Below are positions 35,739 through 44,310 of a stretch of DNA of 46,540 bases, piece after piece. The notes beneath the pieces were generated by a model that saw only the letters and a program-made list of their open reading frames with translations, searched no databases and was not told the origin of the DNA. The stretch is from Verrucomicrobiales bacterium (GTDB taxonomy: Bacteria > Verrucomicrobiota > Verrucomicrobiia > Limisphaerales > UBA9464): contig JAEUHD010000022.1 in the NCBI GenBank assembly GCA_016793645.1, positions 1 to 46,540 of the forward strand, read 5' to 3'. Position numbers and translations under genes: made by a program. Every line of letters starts with the position of its first letter. Position 1 is the first letter of the stretch.

Positions 35739-36006
35739 GCCTGTCCGAAAACTCAGAGGGGTCCTGCGGCGAGGGGTTATGGTGGTGGCCAAGGCGGCGA
35801 GGCCGGCGCATCCCCGCAATGGGCGGTAACGGCCGGGCCAACGCAGGCCATCGGCAAAAGACCCGCCGCCCGGAGGGTTTCCGCGGAACCGGCCCACTGT
35901 CTTCGTTGCTCGTCGGCCACAGACCACTGCGGGTATGCTCCCTCCTCGCGCCTCGTCATCGGGCTGTTTCCGCGAAAACAGGACCCCTCTGAGTTTTCGG
36001 ACAGGC
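35739..36006. mobile_element. MITE-like element with 28-bp terminal inverted repeats
   Basis: Perfect 28-base inverted repeats at 35739-35766 and 35979-36006 (outer ends GCCTGTCCGAAAACTC) enclose 212 bases without a real gene. The 268-base total and lack of a transposase fit a miniature inverted-repeat transposable element moved in trans. I see no clear target-site duplication. An open frame inside (minus 35777-35959) has no motif. Confidence 0.75.
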
Positions 36007-36199
36007 GCGGAGTCGTCGCTCACCCAAGACGGCCAGTTGTTCTTTCGAACCCGCAGTCACTAGATCACTGTGGGCTCCCCGCCCTGACGGACGGAGTTTC
36101 TCCGGCCCGGTTCGCGTTTCGCCCGTGATGTCCGCCGGTTCGCACCGTCTCCTCTTTCGAAATTGAACCACTTCTGACTTCGGACATGGTTTTGAGACA

Positions 36200-36618
36200 A
36201 TGGCTCCCGGAATTGGGCAAATCGCGCATTCAACTCGGCTGGCCTGGGCCGTGGGCCTGGGTTTGCTGGCGGGACCGGCGTCCGCCGCGCCACCCAATGA
36301 TTCCCGGGCGACCCCGGCATTGCTGCCGGGCATCGAAGAGGTCCGGACCGTCGATCTGGCCGGGGCCACAGTCGAGGCCGGCGAACCGGATCACCTCCCG
36401 CCCGCCGAGGGCGGAAGCGCGACCCGTTCGGTGTGGCACGCGTGGCGGGCTCCGGCGGACGGCTCCCTGCTTTTTTCCGTGGGCGCATCGGCCGCCGCCT
36501 CGGCCTTCGCCGTGGTGTACGATCCGTCCGCCGGATTCCCCATGGGCGGCCTGGGATGGGCCCTCGGCGAGCGGACAGCGATCACCGCCGTGTCCGCAGG
36601 AAGCACCTATCGAAAAAT
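36200..36618 (+). pseudogene. Truncated secreted-protein gene cut by the RAYT element
   Basis: From the ATG at 36200 the frame encodes a signal peptide (AWAVGLGLLAGPASA), PPNDSRATPALLPG, then GEPDHLPPAEGG, SVWHAWRAPADGSLLFSVG and FAVVYDPSAGF. This is the N-terminal domain found at the start of many exported proteins (NDxFA...GEPxH...SVWYxWTAP). The match breaks at about residue 139 where the RAYT inverted repeat begins at 36619. The frame then reads through repeat sequence to a stop at 36664. No downstream half is found beyond the element, so the rest was deleted. Confidence 0.7.
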
Positions 36619-36650
36619 TCAATGGGGTCAGATCTATATCTTTGACAATT
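36619..36650. repeat. Left inverted repeat of the RAYT element
   Basis: Contains CAATGGGGTCAGATCTATAT and continues to TTTGACAATT. It is the exact reverse complement of 37713-37744 over 32 bases. Confidence 0.95.
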
Positions 36651-36676
36651 TGAGTGGACTCTAGAGTCTCGAAGTC

Positions 36677-37729
36677 ATGGCGAGACCGTTGCGAGTGAAC
36701 CTTGCGGGCTCCTGGAACCATGTGGTGAGCCGCGGGAATGGTGGGGAGATTTTGTTTTTGGGCGATGTCGATCGACGGCGGTTCCTGGGATTGGTTTCGG
36801 AGCTTCCAGAACGGTTCTCCGTGGAGGTGCACGCCTTTGTCCTGATGGACAACCATTACCATCTGCTGGTGCGGTGCCGGGAGGCCAACCTGAGCGATGC
36901 CGTCCGTTGGCTTCAGGTGAGCTACGCGGGGCGATTCAACTGGGCGCACCGTCGCCGGGGGCATGTGTTCCAAGGACGATTCAAATCGGTGCTGGTGATG
37001 GAGGAGGAAGCCCTGGATGAGGTGGGGCGGTACATCCATCTGAACCCTGTCCGGATCTCGGGCCTCGGGCTCTCGAAAAAGGACCAGCAGCGGGCGAGGG
37101 TGACCGGGTGTCTGGATCCAGGTGGGGAACTGGTTTCCCGGCGCGTATCTGTTTTGCGGGAGTACCCGTGGAGTTCGTGGCGGATGTATGCCGGGCTGGA
37201 ACCCGCCTCGACGTGGCTCTGCCGGGATCGATTGCAGGGAGGTTGTGGTGGGCGAAGCCTGAAGGAACAGCGCCGTGCGCTGCGGAAGTTCACGGAGTCG
37301 CCGATCCGGCAGGGACATGTGGAGAGTCCGTGGGGGCGGTTGGTGGGTGGGGTGATCCTGGGGGAAGCGGCAGAGGCGCAGCGGATCCTGAAGGGACTCA
37401 AGTTGAACCGCAAAGAACAGACACCGGTCAGGAAACTGGAGCGGGTGTCGCGACCCAATTGGTCGGCCCTTGTGGCGGCGACGGAGAAGCAGCTGGGGCG
37501 TCGGTGGGAAGCGATGGCCTCCGAGTACGGGGATTGGGGACGGGACGGGTTGATGGCAGTGGCGACGCGCCATCTGGGGTGGCGGCTGGTGGAGGTGGTC
37601 CGGGAGATTCCCGGACTGAGCTACGGCGCGGCGGCGCAGGGGATTCGCCGATTCTGGAAGCAGCTTCCGCAAGACCCGGCGAAAACTGCCTTCCAACGCT
37701 CGTTGTTGAAGCAATTGTCAAAGATATAG
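36677..37729 (+). CDS. REP-associated tyrosine transposase (RAYT, Y1/HUH superfamily)
   Basis: 350 residues. The HUH motif is DNHYHLLVR (His60 and His62) and the catalytic tyrosine is Tyr119 in VGRYIHLNPVR. RRRGHVFQGRFKS (92-104) is the usual RAYT signature. The C-terminal 150 residues extend beyond the Y1 domain and include HLGWRLVEVVREIPGLS and AAAQGIRRFWK, a helix-turn-helix-like segment seen in long verrucomicrobial RAYTs. It should nick single-stranded REP sequences and move them (family knowledge). The reading frame is intact and its stop lies inside the right inverted repeat. Its left neighbour is a broken gene. Confidence 0.93.
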   Translation: MARPLRVNLAGSWNHVVSRGNGGEILFLGDVDRRRFLGLVSELPERFSVEVHAFVLMDNHYHLLVRCREANLSDAVRWLQVSYAGRFNWAHRRRGHVFQGRFKSVLVMEEEALDEVGRYIHLNPVRISGLGLSKKDQQRARVTGCLDPGGELVSRRVSVLREYPWSSWRMYAGLEPASTWLCRDRLQGGCGGRSLKEQRRALRKFTESPIRQGHVESPWGRLVGGVILGEAAEAQRILKGLKLNRKEQTPVRKLERVSRPNWSALVAATEKQLGRRWEAMASEYGDWGRDGLMAVATRHLGWRLVEVVREIPGLSYGAAAQGIRRFWKQLPQDPAKTAFQRSLLKQLSKI

Positions 37730-37744
37730 ATCTGACCCCATTGA
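37713..37744. repeat. Right inverted repeat of the RAYT element
   Basis: Starts AATTGTCAAAG and ends TCTGACCCCATTGA. It is the exact reverse complement of 36619-36650. The RAYT stop codon (37727-37729) lies inside it. Confidence 0.95.
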
Positions 37745-37777
37745 CTTCTCCCACCCGGAGCCGGTCCGGCTTCCAGA

Positions 37778-38302
37778 CTATCCCGCGCAGCCGCCGTCCT
37801 TCGCACCTGCCAGACGGGGCTCCGCTCCGACCTCATCCGCCAGGCGGCAGATCCTGCCGTAGTACTCCTCCGACGTGAGTCCCAGCAGCGTGGCCCCGTA
37901 CTCGACGCAGTGTTCGTCGTTCACGACGTCGCCGTAGTTGATCACGGGAATCATGTAGGCCACTGCCGGAAGGATGTCGTCGGGACGTCCACGAAGGGTG
38001 GGACGGAGGTAAAGGACCCGGCCGTCCTCCTCGGTGTTTCTCCAGTCGAGGTCCGGCTGTGCAAACTGATGGAGGCCCATTTCGCCGAACTCATAGACCA
38101 GCCGCACCGGATGGCGCAGGCACTCGGTGTCGCGAAGCATCCGCTCCAGCCGGTCCAGGTCGAGGGGACCGTAGCGGCAATGCGCCACGACCGCCTGGGC
38201 GAGCAGATGCTGCCGCAGGCTTTCCTCGCCGATGCGGACCCACTCCTCGGCGGAGGCGCTCCGGAGTTCCCGGATGGGATCGGGATGGCAGGTGCAGCTC
38301 AT
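37778..38302 (-). CDS. Unknown protein at the end of the nitrate-reduction operon
   Basis: 174 residues. The ATG at 38302 overlaps the napB stop as ATGA, fixing the start. It begins MSCTCHPDP, contains ASAEEWVRIGEESLRQHLLA, EFGEMGLHQFAQPDLDWRNT and LPAVAYMIPVINYGDVVNDE, and ends with GGCAG. There is no signal peptide or membrane helix. The N-terminal CTCHPD is not a CxxCH heme site. I do not recognise the family. Translational coupling to napB suggests a cytoplasmic accessory role in Nap maturation or regulation. A longer open frame to 38860 in this phase is a shadow of napB. Confidence 0.75.
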   Translation of the reverse strand: MSCTCHPDPIRELRSASAEEWVRIGEESLRQHLLAQAVVAHCRYGPLDLDRLERMLRDTECLRHPVRLVYEFGEMGLHQFAQPDLDWRNTEEDGRVLYLRPTLRGRPDDILPAVAYMIPVINYGDVVNDEHCVEYGATLLGLTSEEYYGRICRLADEVGAEPRLAGAKDGGCAG

Positions 38303-38931
38303 AGTGCTCCCTTCAACTCCAGCCACGGAACGGGCCGGTCCGGATTCTTGGTGGCGTCGGTCACATGGCATTGCTGGCATTGGCTGCGGAAGGGATGGGC
38401 GGTTTTGATCCGCTGCTTGCCGGCAGGCCCGTGGCAGGAAAGGCAGTTGTCCCGCATGAAGGTTTTGTGGGGCATCGTCGGCGGCGCGAGCGGATGGGCG
38501 CGTGTTCCCTTTCCCGGGTAATCGAGCCCGACAAAGAGACTTTCCCGGAAGACCGATCCCGACCGGTCGGTCCCGTTCACGTGACACTGCTGGCACTGTG
38601 AGTACTCGGCGTGCGGGACCGGGGCGATTGCCTGCTGGCGGCGTTCGATCCGCGTTGTTCGCGCGTGGCACTCCAGGCAGTAGCGACCATCGCGGTCGCC
38701 CGCGAAGGTGTGGGGCATCGGGGGCGGAGCCCCCCAGAAGGCGCGGCTGGCACTGATGTTGGTGCCGATGGGATCCGGCCGGATGGGCTGGGCGAAGGAC
38801 CGGGATCCGTCCGGAACCGGAACCGGTGCTGAGGCCGGACCCCCCGGTTCCGCCGCCCACATCAGCGCGAGGCCCGCCCCGAGGAGGGCCAGTGGCGCGA
38901 GCGCGAGGGAGGGGAGGCGGCAGGGTTTCAC
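38299..38931 (-). CDS. napB: NapB-like cytochrome c with four heme sites (duplicated NapB)
   Basis: 210 residues with an N-terminal export segment (LALAPLALLGAGLALMWA). Four CxxCH sites start at residues 85, 113, 163 and 185. Two halves repeat the NapB pattern: PPPMPHTF...CLECH...PHAEYSQCQQCHV and PPTMPHKTF...CLSCH...AHPFRSQCQQCHV. Canonical NapB has a single such diheme module, so this looks like a tandem duplication. NapB passes electrons to NapA in the periplasm. It starts 10 bases after napA and overlaps the next gene by four bases. Confidence 0.85.
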   Translation of the reverse strand: MKPCRLPSLALAPLALLGAGLALMWAAEPGGPASAPVPVPDGSRSFAQPIRPDPIGTNISASRAFWGAPPPMPHTFAGDRDGRYCLECHARTTRIERRQQAIAPVPHAEYSQCQQCHVNGTDRSGSVFRESLFVGLDYPGKGTRAHPLAPPTMPHKTFMRDNCLSCHGPAGKQRIKTAHPFRSQCQQCHVTDATKNPDRPVPWLELKGAL

Positions 38932-38941
38932 TGGGAAGTCC

Positions 38942-41290
38942 TCAGACGCGGGCGACCTGAACCGCGCACTTCTTGTAGTCAGGTTCCTTCGAGAGCGGGC
39001 AGTGCGCTTCCAAGGTGAGGAGATTGATAAGCGACTCCTCGGCGAAGAAGGGCACGAACACCGATCCGCGGGCCGGCGTGGACCGGCCGTTGATCCATGC
39101 CGGCAGGACGATTTCGCCCCGCCGGGATTTCAGGCGGACCTTGTCCCCGGTCGAGATGTTGAGTCGCGTCGCGTCACCCGGATTGAGCTCGACGTAGGCG
39201 CGGGGCATGGCGCGGTGCAGTTGCGGCACGCGCCGCGTCATGGTGCCCGAATGCCAGTGTTCCAGCACCCGGCCGGTGCACAGCCAGAATGGATACTGTT
39301 CGTCGGGCACCTCCGGCGGTGGTTCGTACGGCCGGGCCCAAACCAAAGCCTTTCCGTCCTTGAGCTTGCCCCAGTAGAAGTCCACCCCGGTTCCCGCCTT
39401 CACAAAGGGATCCTCGCCTTCCACAAATCGCCGGGGGGTTTCCCTCCAGACACCATCCTTGCCCTGAACCACCGGCCACCGAAGCCCGCGCGCCTTCACC
39501 AATTCGTCGTACGGGGCGAGCGCGTACTTCTTCATCTGTGTGAAGGGCCGGTACTCCTCGAACAGGATCCGGTCCACGTTGTGCTTCCGGAAGACGTCCC
39601 AGTTCCACAGTTCCAGCGGCTCGCCCCAGGGGCCCTTGAAGGAGAAGATGAACTCCCCGTCCTTGTTCTTCATGCCCGGGTGCCCGAGCTCATGGCAGCG
39701 CCGGGCCACTGCGATGACCTGCCAGACGTCGTCCCGCGCATTCCCCGGGGGTTCGATCATCTTGAACCACTGCTGGGTTCGGCGCTCGCTGTTCCCGAAC
39801 ATGCCGTTCTTCTCCACCCACATGGCGGAAGGAAGCACCACCGTGGCAAGGTCGGTGGTGACGGTCGGGTACACGTCGGACACCACCAGGAAACGCTCCC
39901 GAAGCCGGCTCGTCATTCCGGTCAGGTTCGGCATGGTCTGTGCCGGATTCGTCACCTGGACCCAGGCACCCGTCAGGTCCCCCTTCTGGAGCGCCTCGAA
40001 CAAGGCGACGGCGTGATGGCCCGGCTTCGCCTGGATCCGGCCCGCCGGAAGGTTCCAGAGATCCTCGCACTGCTTGCGATGTTCCTCGTTGGCCACCAGA
40101 CGCCCCCCCGGCAGCGCGTGTCCCAGGGTCCCCACTTCGCGGCAGGTGCCACAGGCGCTGGGCTGGCCGGTGAGCGAAAACGCCGTACTTCCGGGCTTGC
40201 CGAACTTGCCGCTCAGAAAATGGACGTTGTAAACGAGGTTGTTGATCCAGGTGCCCCGGGTGTGCTGGTTCATGCCCATGCACCAGAGCGAAACCACCTT
40301 CCGACCGGGATCCCCAAAGCGGTCCACCAGGAGCTGGAGCTGGTCCGGACGGACACCGGATAGTCTCCTGACTTCCTCCGGCGTGTAGGTCTGCAGCCAC
40401 TTCACGTAGTCGTCCCAGGTCATCGGCTGCCCGTCGGCGTCGGGGCCCTGGCGGAAGTTGCAGTGCCGGTCCAGCCACTCGCGATCGCATTTGCCGGAGT
40501 TCACCAGCAGGTGACAGATGCCGTTGGCAATGGCGAGGTCGCCCTGGGGCTGGAATTCGATGTAGTGATCCGCCTCGTCCGTGCTGCGGGTCCGGCGTGT
40601 CCCGAGATCGATGATTTCCACCCGTTGCCCCTTCAGCCGGCGGTCCACAATCCGCGACCAGAGCACCGGATGCATCTCGGCGGGATTGTTGCCCCAGAGG
40701 ATGACCGTGTCTGCGAGGTCGAGGTCATCGTAACAGCCGCTGGGTTCGTCCACTCCATAGGTGGTGACCATGCCCACCACGGCGCTGGCCATGCAGAGCC
40801 GCGCGTTGGGATCGACATGATTGTTTCCGAGCCCGCCCTTCATGAATTTCATGACGGCGTAGCCCTCGGGAATTGTCCATTGGCCGGACCCATACACGGC
40901 GAAGGACTGGGGACGCTCCACAATCTCCCGGGCGATCCGGTCGATGGCCTCCTCCCACGTGGCCGGTTCCAGCGTTCCGTTCCGCCGGAGAAGCGGGGTC
41001 GTGAGGCGGTCCTTGCCATACAGGGCCACGCCGGCGTGATAGCCCTTCACACACAGGAGGCCGCGATTGACCGGACTGTCGAGGTCGCCCTGAACCGCGA
41101 CGACCCTGCCGTCCTTCACACCGACCATGACTCCGCAACCCGTGCCACAGAACCGGCACGGGGCCTTTTGCCAGACCAGCCCATCCGCCCCCTCGGCGGC
41201 GACGACCGGGGAGGCCCAACGTCCGGCCAGGACGCCGGACGCGACGGCGAGGGCCGCCTGACGGAGAAAATCTCGTCGATTGGAATGCAT
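38942..41290 (-). CDS. napA: Periplasmic nitrate reductase catalytic subunit (molybdopterin, 4Fe-4S)
   Basis: 782 residues. The Tat signal is RRDFLRQ (5-11). Cys45, Cys48, Cys52 and Cys80 (CRFCGTGC...CVKG) bind the 4Fe-4S cluster. Cys166 in ARLCMASAVVG is the molybdenum ligand expected for NapA, and SGQWTIPEGY, WGNNPAEMHP and NQHTRGTW are NapA-type pterin segments. The length fits. It reduces nitrate to nitrite in the periplasm with bis-MGD molybdenum. napD is upstream and napB downstream, but no NapC, NapG or NapH is present. Electrons presumably come from the cytochrome/FeS/NrfD module encoded upstream. A formate-dehydrogenase-like molybdoenzyme is the less likely alternative. Confidence 0.95.
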   Translation of the reverse strand: MHSNRRDFLRQAALAVASGVLAGRWASPVVAAEGADGLVWQKAPCRFCGTGCGVMVGVKDGRVVAVQGDLDSPVNRGLLCVKGYHAGVALYGKDRLTTPLLRRNGTLEPATWEEAIDRIAREIVERPQSFAVYGSGQWTIPEGYAVMKFMKGGLGNNHVDPNARLCMASAVVGMVTTYGVDEPSGCYDDLDLADTVILWGNNPAEMHPVLWSRIVDRRLKGQRVEIIDLGTRRTRSTDEADHYIEFQPQGDLAIANGICHLLVNSGKCDREWLDRHCNFRQGPDADGQPMTWDDYVKWLQTYTPEEVRRLSGVRPDQLQLLVDRFGDPGRKVVSLWCMGMNQHTRGTWINNLVYNVHFLSGKFGKPGSTAFSLTGQPSACGTCREVGTLGHALPGGRLVANEEHRKQCEDLWNLPAGRIQAKPGHHAVALFEALQKGDLTGAWVQVTNPAQTMPNLTGMTSRLRERFLVVSDVYPTVTTDLATVVLPSAMWVEKNGMFGNSERRTQQWFKMIEPPGNARDDVWQVIAVARRCHELGHPGMKNKDGEFIFSFKGPWGEPLELWNWDVFRKHNVDRILFEEYRPFTQMKKYALAPYDELVKARGLRWPVVQGKDGVWRETPRRFVEGEDPFVKAGTGVDFYWGKLKDGKALVWARPYEPPPEVPDEQYPFWLCTGRVLEHWHSGTMTRRVPQLHRAMPRAYVELNPGDATRLNISTGDKVRLKSRRGEIVLPAWINGRSTPARGSVFVPFFAEESLINLLTLEAHCPLSKEPDYKKCAVQVARV

Positions 41291-41316
41291 GGAACTCGGG
41301 GTTGGAGTGCGGCGGA

Positions 41317-41565
41317 CTAGGTTTTGGAATCCGGATCGAGGTCCTCAAAGTTGTGATAGACGAGCACCGCGGCGCGAACGCCCGGCAGGACCTGCAACCG
41401 GTCCCCCAGCTCAGTGGCCGCACGATGAGTTGGCGTGTAAACCGACAGCGGGAGCCCGGTGTCCGTGGGTTCGCCCAGCGCCACCTCGGGAATCTCCAAG
41501 AGACGCTGGCGCACCCCGGGCAGGTCTCCGGGTGTGCAGCGGATGACGTAGGCGGAAACAGGCAT
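41317..41565 (-). CDS. napD: NapD chaperone for NapA
   Basis: 82 residues. SAYVIRCTPGDLPGVRQRL and LGDRLQVLPGVRAAVLVYHN fit the small ferredoxin-like fold of NapD, which binds the Tat signal of NapA and holds back export until cofactor is loaded. It is 26 bases upstream of napA, in the usual order. Small size and weak motifs are normal for this family; position supports the call strongly. Confidence 0.85.
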   Translation of the reverse strand: MPVSAYVIRCTPGDLPGVRQRLLEIPEVALGEPTDTGLPLSVYTPTHRAATELGDRLQVLPGVRAAVLVYHNFEDLDPDSKT

Positions 41566-41623
41566 GGGACAGTGGGGGTGGACCCGTCCCGGTCCCGGGG
41601 CCGGGATCGGGGCGCGGCATCTC

Positions 41624-43069
41624 CTACTTGGCGTACCGTTGCTGGAATTCCTTCACCTGCTGTTCGCGGCGGGTCTTCTCGGCCGGGTCCATCTGATTCA
41701 GGAACCATTTGTGGTTGTCCTGCTTCAGCGTGTCCTCAATGAGCTTGGCCAGGGCCTCCGCCTGCTGTCTCCGATCCGGATTGGTGGAGTTCAGGTTGCG
41801 CTCGGCCAAATCCCGAAGCTCGGGGATGTATTCGGAGTAGAAGTGTTTCGCGACCTCGTAGGTGCCGTGCCAGTGGGTGTAGTCGGGGCCCATCATGGAG
41901 ACGCCGTGTCGGGCGCGCCGTCCCTCATGGTGCCAGATCTCATACCAGGTGTAGTCCACCTTGTTGGCGAACTGGGGTCCGGTGAGCAGCGGCTTGGCGG
42001 CCTTGTAGAGGGCAAGTCCGGGCTTGGCGAACTTGTCGTGATAGAGGTCGATCAGGGCGTCATATTGGACGTAGAACGCACCCACGTAGTTCGTGTTGTG
42101 GCAGTTGATGCACACGTTGACCATGTTGGCGCGGCGCTTCTCCCAGGAGATGTCCTTGCCGGGCAGGTTGAGCTTGGCGTCGGCCACCTCGGGCCGGATG
42201 GAAATCTCGGGTCGGTTGTTCCATGAGATGCGCATGCCGATGTCGTGGGTGACCGACTGGTCGCGGGTCGCGCTCATGTGACAGGTCGCGCAGGTCGGTG
42301 CCGCGGCATAGTCCTCGCCCACGACCCACTTCGGGCTGTCCAGCGCCATCTTTGCCACGTTGGCGCGATAGGCGATGCCGTGCTTGGATTCGTTGTAGAT
42401 CTCGATCTGCGGGTGGTCCGGACCCATGTGGCATTTCCCGCAGGTATCCGGCGTCCGCGCCTGCGCACTGCTGAAGGTGTGGCGGGAATGGCAGGCGGTG
42501 CAGGACCCCTCGCTGCCGTCAGGATTGATGCGTCCGATGCCGGTATTGGGCCAGGTGGCCGGGTCGAGCCGGTGGTTCGGAAGCACCTTCACCTCGGCGC
42601 CATGGCACTGCCAGCAACCGCTCACCGCCGCCGCACTGACCCCGTGGGGAAAGGCCGAGGTCTTGAAGGCGCTGTTTCCCTCCACCACCTCGGCCAGGGT
42701 GTTGTCCAACGATCCCAAGATGCGTCCCCCCTTGGCGTGGTGGGAGTCGTTGAACTCGCGGACCTCCCGTTCGTGGCATCGGGCGCAATCCTTGGGCGAG
42801 GCAATGGTCGCGATGAACTGTCCGTAGTGTTCATAGGCGTCCGGATCCTTTTCGTTGGCGGTGTGGCACTCGAAGCACCCCACGTTTGCCCGGAAATGCT
42901 GGGAGGCCCCCCATTGCTCGTAGATGACCGGGCTTTCCCTCTTGTGGCAGGCGATGCACGCGGCGCTTTGGGGGGAGATCGCGTTCAGTGTGAATCCCGC
43001 CCTCGCCGGCAGGACGGACGCCAGCAGGGCGAGTACGGGGACGATGAGGGACCGGAGGGTCGCTTTCAT
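41624..43069 (-). CDS. Octaheme hydroxylamine-oxidoreductase-like cytochrome c
   Basis: 481 residues from the ATG at 43069, which overlaps the NrfD stop (ATGA). Signal peptide LIVPVLALLASVLPARA. Eight CxxCH sites start at residues 38, 65, 95, 152, 190, 210, 260 and 320. CGKCHMGPDHPQIEIYNESK is the HAO-family signature, and GRRARHGVSMMGPDYTHWHG lies in the C-terminal region. HAO proteins either oxidise hydroxylamine or, in the epsilonproteobacterial (epsilon-Hao) version, reduce nitrite. Location between a quinol-dehydrogenase module and napDAB suggests the reductive role, taking nitrite made by NapA. Whether the tyrosine that cross-links the P460 heme is present cannot be settled by eye. Confidence 0.88.
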   Translation of the reverse strand: MKATLRSLIVPVLALLASVLPARAGFTLNAISPQSAACIACHKRESPVIYEQWGASQHFRANVGCFECHTANEKDPDAYEHYGQFIATIASPKDCARCHEREVREFNDSHHAKGGRILGSLDNTLAEVVEGNSAFKTSAFPHGVSAAAVSGCWQCHGAEVKVLPNHRLDPATWPNTGIGRINPDGSEGSCTACHSRHTFSSAQARTPDTCGKCHMGPDHPQIEIYNESKHGIAYRANVAKMALDSPKWVVGEDYAAAPTCATCHMSATRDQSVTHDIGMRISWNNRPEISIRPEVADAKLNLPGKDISWEKRRANMVNVCINCHNTNYVGAFYVQYDALIDLYHDKFAKPGLALYKAAKPLLTGPQFANKVDYTWYEIWHHEGRRARHGVSMMGPDYTHWHGTYEVAKHFYSEYIPELRDLAERNLNSTNPDRRQQAEALAKLIEDTLKQDNHKWFLNQMDPAEKTRREQQVKEFQQRYAK

Positions 43070-44310
43070 GGCAGGGTCGCAGTGGGTTGGGAGGCGTTGG
43101 AAAGCGGGGGCTGGGCCCGGAGGCTGCCGTTCAGGATCGGGACGGCCACGTGAACCATCCACGAGAACATCAGGGCGCCGAGCGACCAGATGCCGAGGCA
43201 GACCAGCGTTTCGTTCACGGAGGGAAGGTATTCGACGACCTGGCCGAGCGGCGTGGGGACAAATCCGGGGATGATCAGTCCCATGCCCTTCTCGATCCAG
43301 ATCCCGATGAAGCACAGGACGCAGGCGACATTGAGCCAGAGGATGCGACGGCTCGCCGGCGACACGAGCAGGAGCAGCCCGAGTGTGTTCATGGAGATGG
43401 CGCTCCAGATCCAGGGGACCAGGCCGTGGTGGCCGTGCACTCCGAAGAACAGGTAATGGGCGGAGGCCGCGTGCTGCGTGGGATAGTAGAACTCCGTGAA
43501 CAGCTCGCAGAGCAGGAGGAACATGTTGATGAGCATGGCCACCGTCATGATCATCCGGAGGGTGAAAATCGGGGCATCGCCAATGTGGTAACGCATGACC
43601 TTCCGGATCACCTGGAAGGCGAGGATCATGAGGCCCGGGCCGGCCACGAATGCCGAGGCAAGGAACCGGGACGGGACCAGCGGATGGTGCCAGAATGACC
43701 GGCCGGCGAGACCCACATAGAGGAAGGCGGTGACCGTGTGGATGCTCACCGCCCAGAAGATGGAGAGGAAGACGAAGGGGATGTAGAACCGCCTGGTGGG
43801 CTTGCGCCCCTGGTACCGGCAGTAGAGGAGGTACCCGGCGATGTGCAGGTTCAACAGCAGGTAGCCGTTGAGGACGATGACGTCCCACGAAAGGATCGAG
43901 CCGGGGAAGTTGAAGACTCCGAACGGCGGGATCATGTGATGGAACCGGTCGGGACGCCCCAGATCCACGGTGACAAACAGGAGGCACATCACGATGACCG
44001 CGATGGCCATCAACTCACCGAAGATGACCACTTCGTGCATGTACTCCTTCTTGTACACATAGGCCGGGATCACGAGCATGACCGCCGCGGCGGCGACCCC
44101 GACGAGGAAAGTGAAATTGGCGATGTAGGCGCCCCAGCTGACCTGGTTGGTCATGCCGGTCGTCTGAAGGCCCTCTACGAACTGCCGCGCCCAGGCGTTG
44201 ACGCCCACCAGCACCAGGAGGGTGAGGAGGAGAATCCAGGCGTAATACCGCGTGCTCCCCGCCCAGGAGAGCTTCCAGATGCGCCAGAGAAACAGGAGGT
44301 AGGCCTTCAC
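43066..44310 (-). CDS. NrfD/PsrC-type membrane quinol dehydrogenase subunit
   Basis: 414 residues with a GTG start at 44310 overlapping the ferredoxin stop (GTGA), which fixes the start. About ten hydrophobic segments include SWGAYIANFTFLVGVAAAAV and LLFVTVDLGRPDRFHHMIPP, the latter being the NrfD family signature around the quinone site. It should oxidise menaquinol in the inner membrane and pass electrons to the co-encoded ferredoxin and cytochrome. It is the third gene of the operon, with overlaps on both sides. Confidence 0.93.
   Translation of the reverse strand: MKAYLLFLWRIWKLSWAGSTRYYAWILLLTLLVLVGVNAWARQFVEGLQTTGMTNQVSWGAYIANFTFLVGVAAAAVMLVIPAYVYKKEYMHEVVIFGELMAIAVIVMCLLFVTVDLGRPDRFHHMIPPFGVFNFPGSILSWDVIVLNGYLLLNLHIAGYLLYCRYQGRKPTRRFYIPFVFLSIFWAVSIHTVTAFLYVGLAGRSFWHHPLVPSRFLASAFVAGPGLMILAFQVIRKVMRYHIGDAPIFTLRMIMTVAMLINMFLLLCELFTEFYYPTQHAASAHYLFFGVHGHHGLVPWIWSAISMNTLGLLLLVSPASRRILWLNVACVLCFIGIWIEKGMGLIIPGFVPTPLGQVVEYLPSVNETLVCLGIWSLGALMFSWMVHVAVPILNGSLRAQPPLSNASQPTATLP

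Larger units (their letters stand above)
36619..37744 (+). mobile_element. RAYT element bounded by perfect inverted repeats
   Basis: One transposase gene bounded by 32-base perfect inverted repeats, total about 1126 bases. The right repeat overlaps the last codons and stop of the gene. A truncated gene lies on the left, and relics of the same family occur at 28268-28475 and 23575-23593. Confidence 0.85.

Noticed and set aside
36230..37714. 494-residue minus-strand frame
   Set aside because: Antisense of the RAYT and the truncated gene; no domain.
37778..38860. 360-residue minus-strand frame as a single gene
   Set aside because: Its first half is out of frame with napB; the real gene begins at 38302 in the ATGA overlap.
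41624..43987. 787-residue minus-strand frame as one protein
   Set aside because: The upstream 300 residues are a shadow of NrfD; the HAO-like signal peptide begins at the ATG at 43069.
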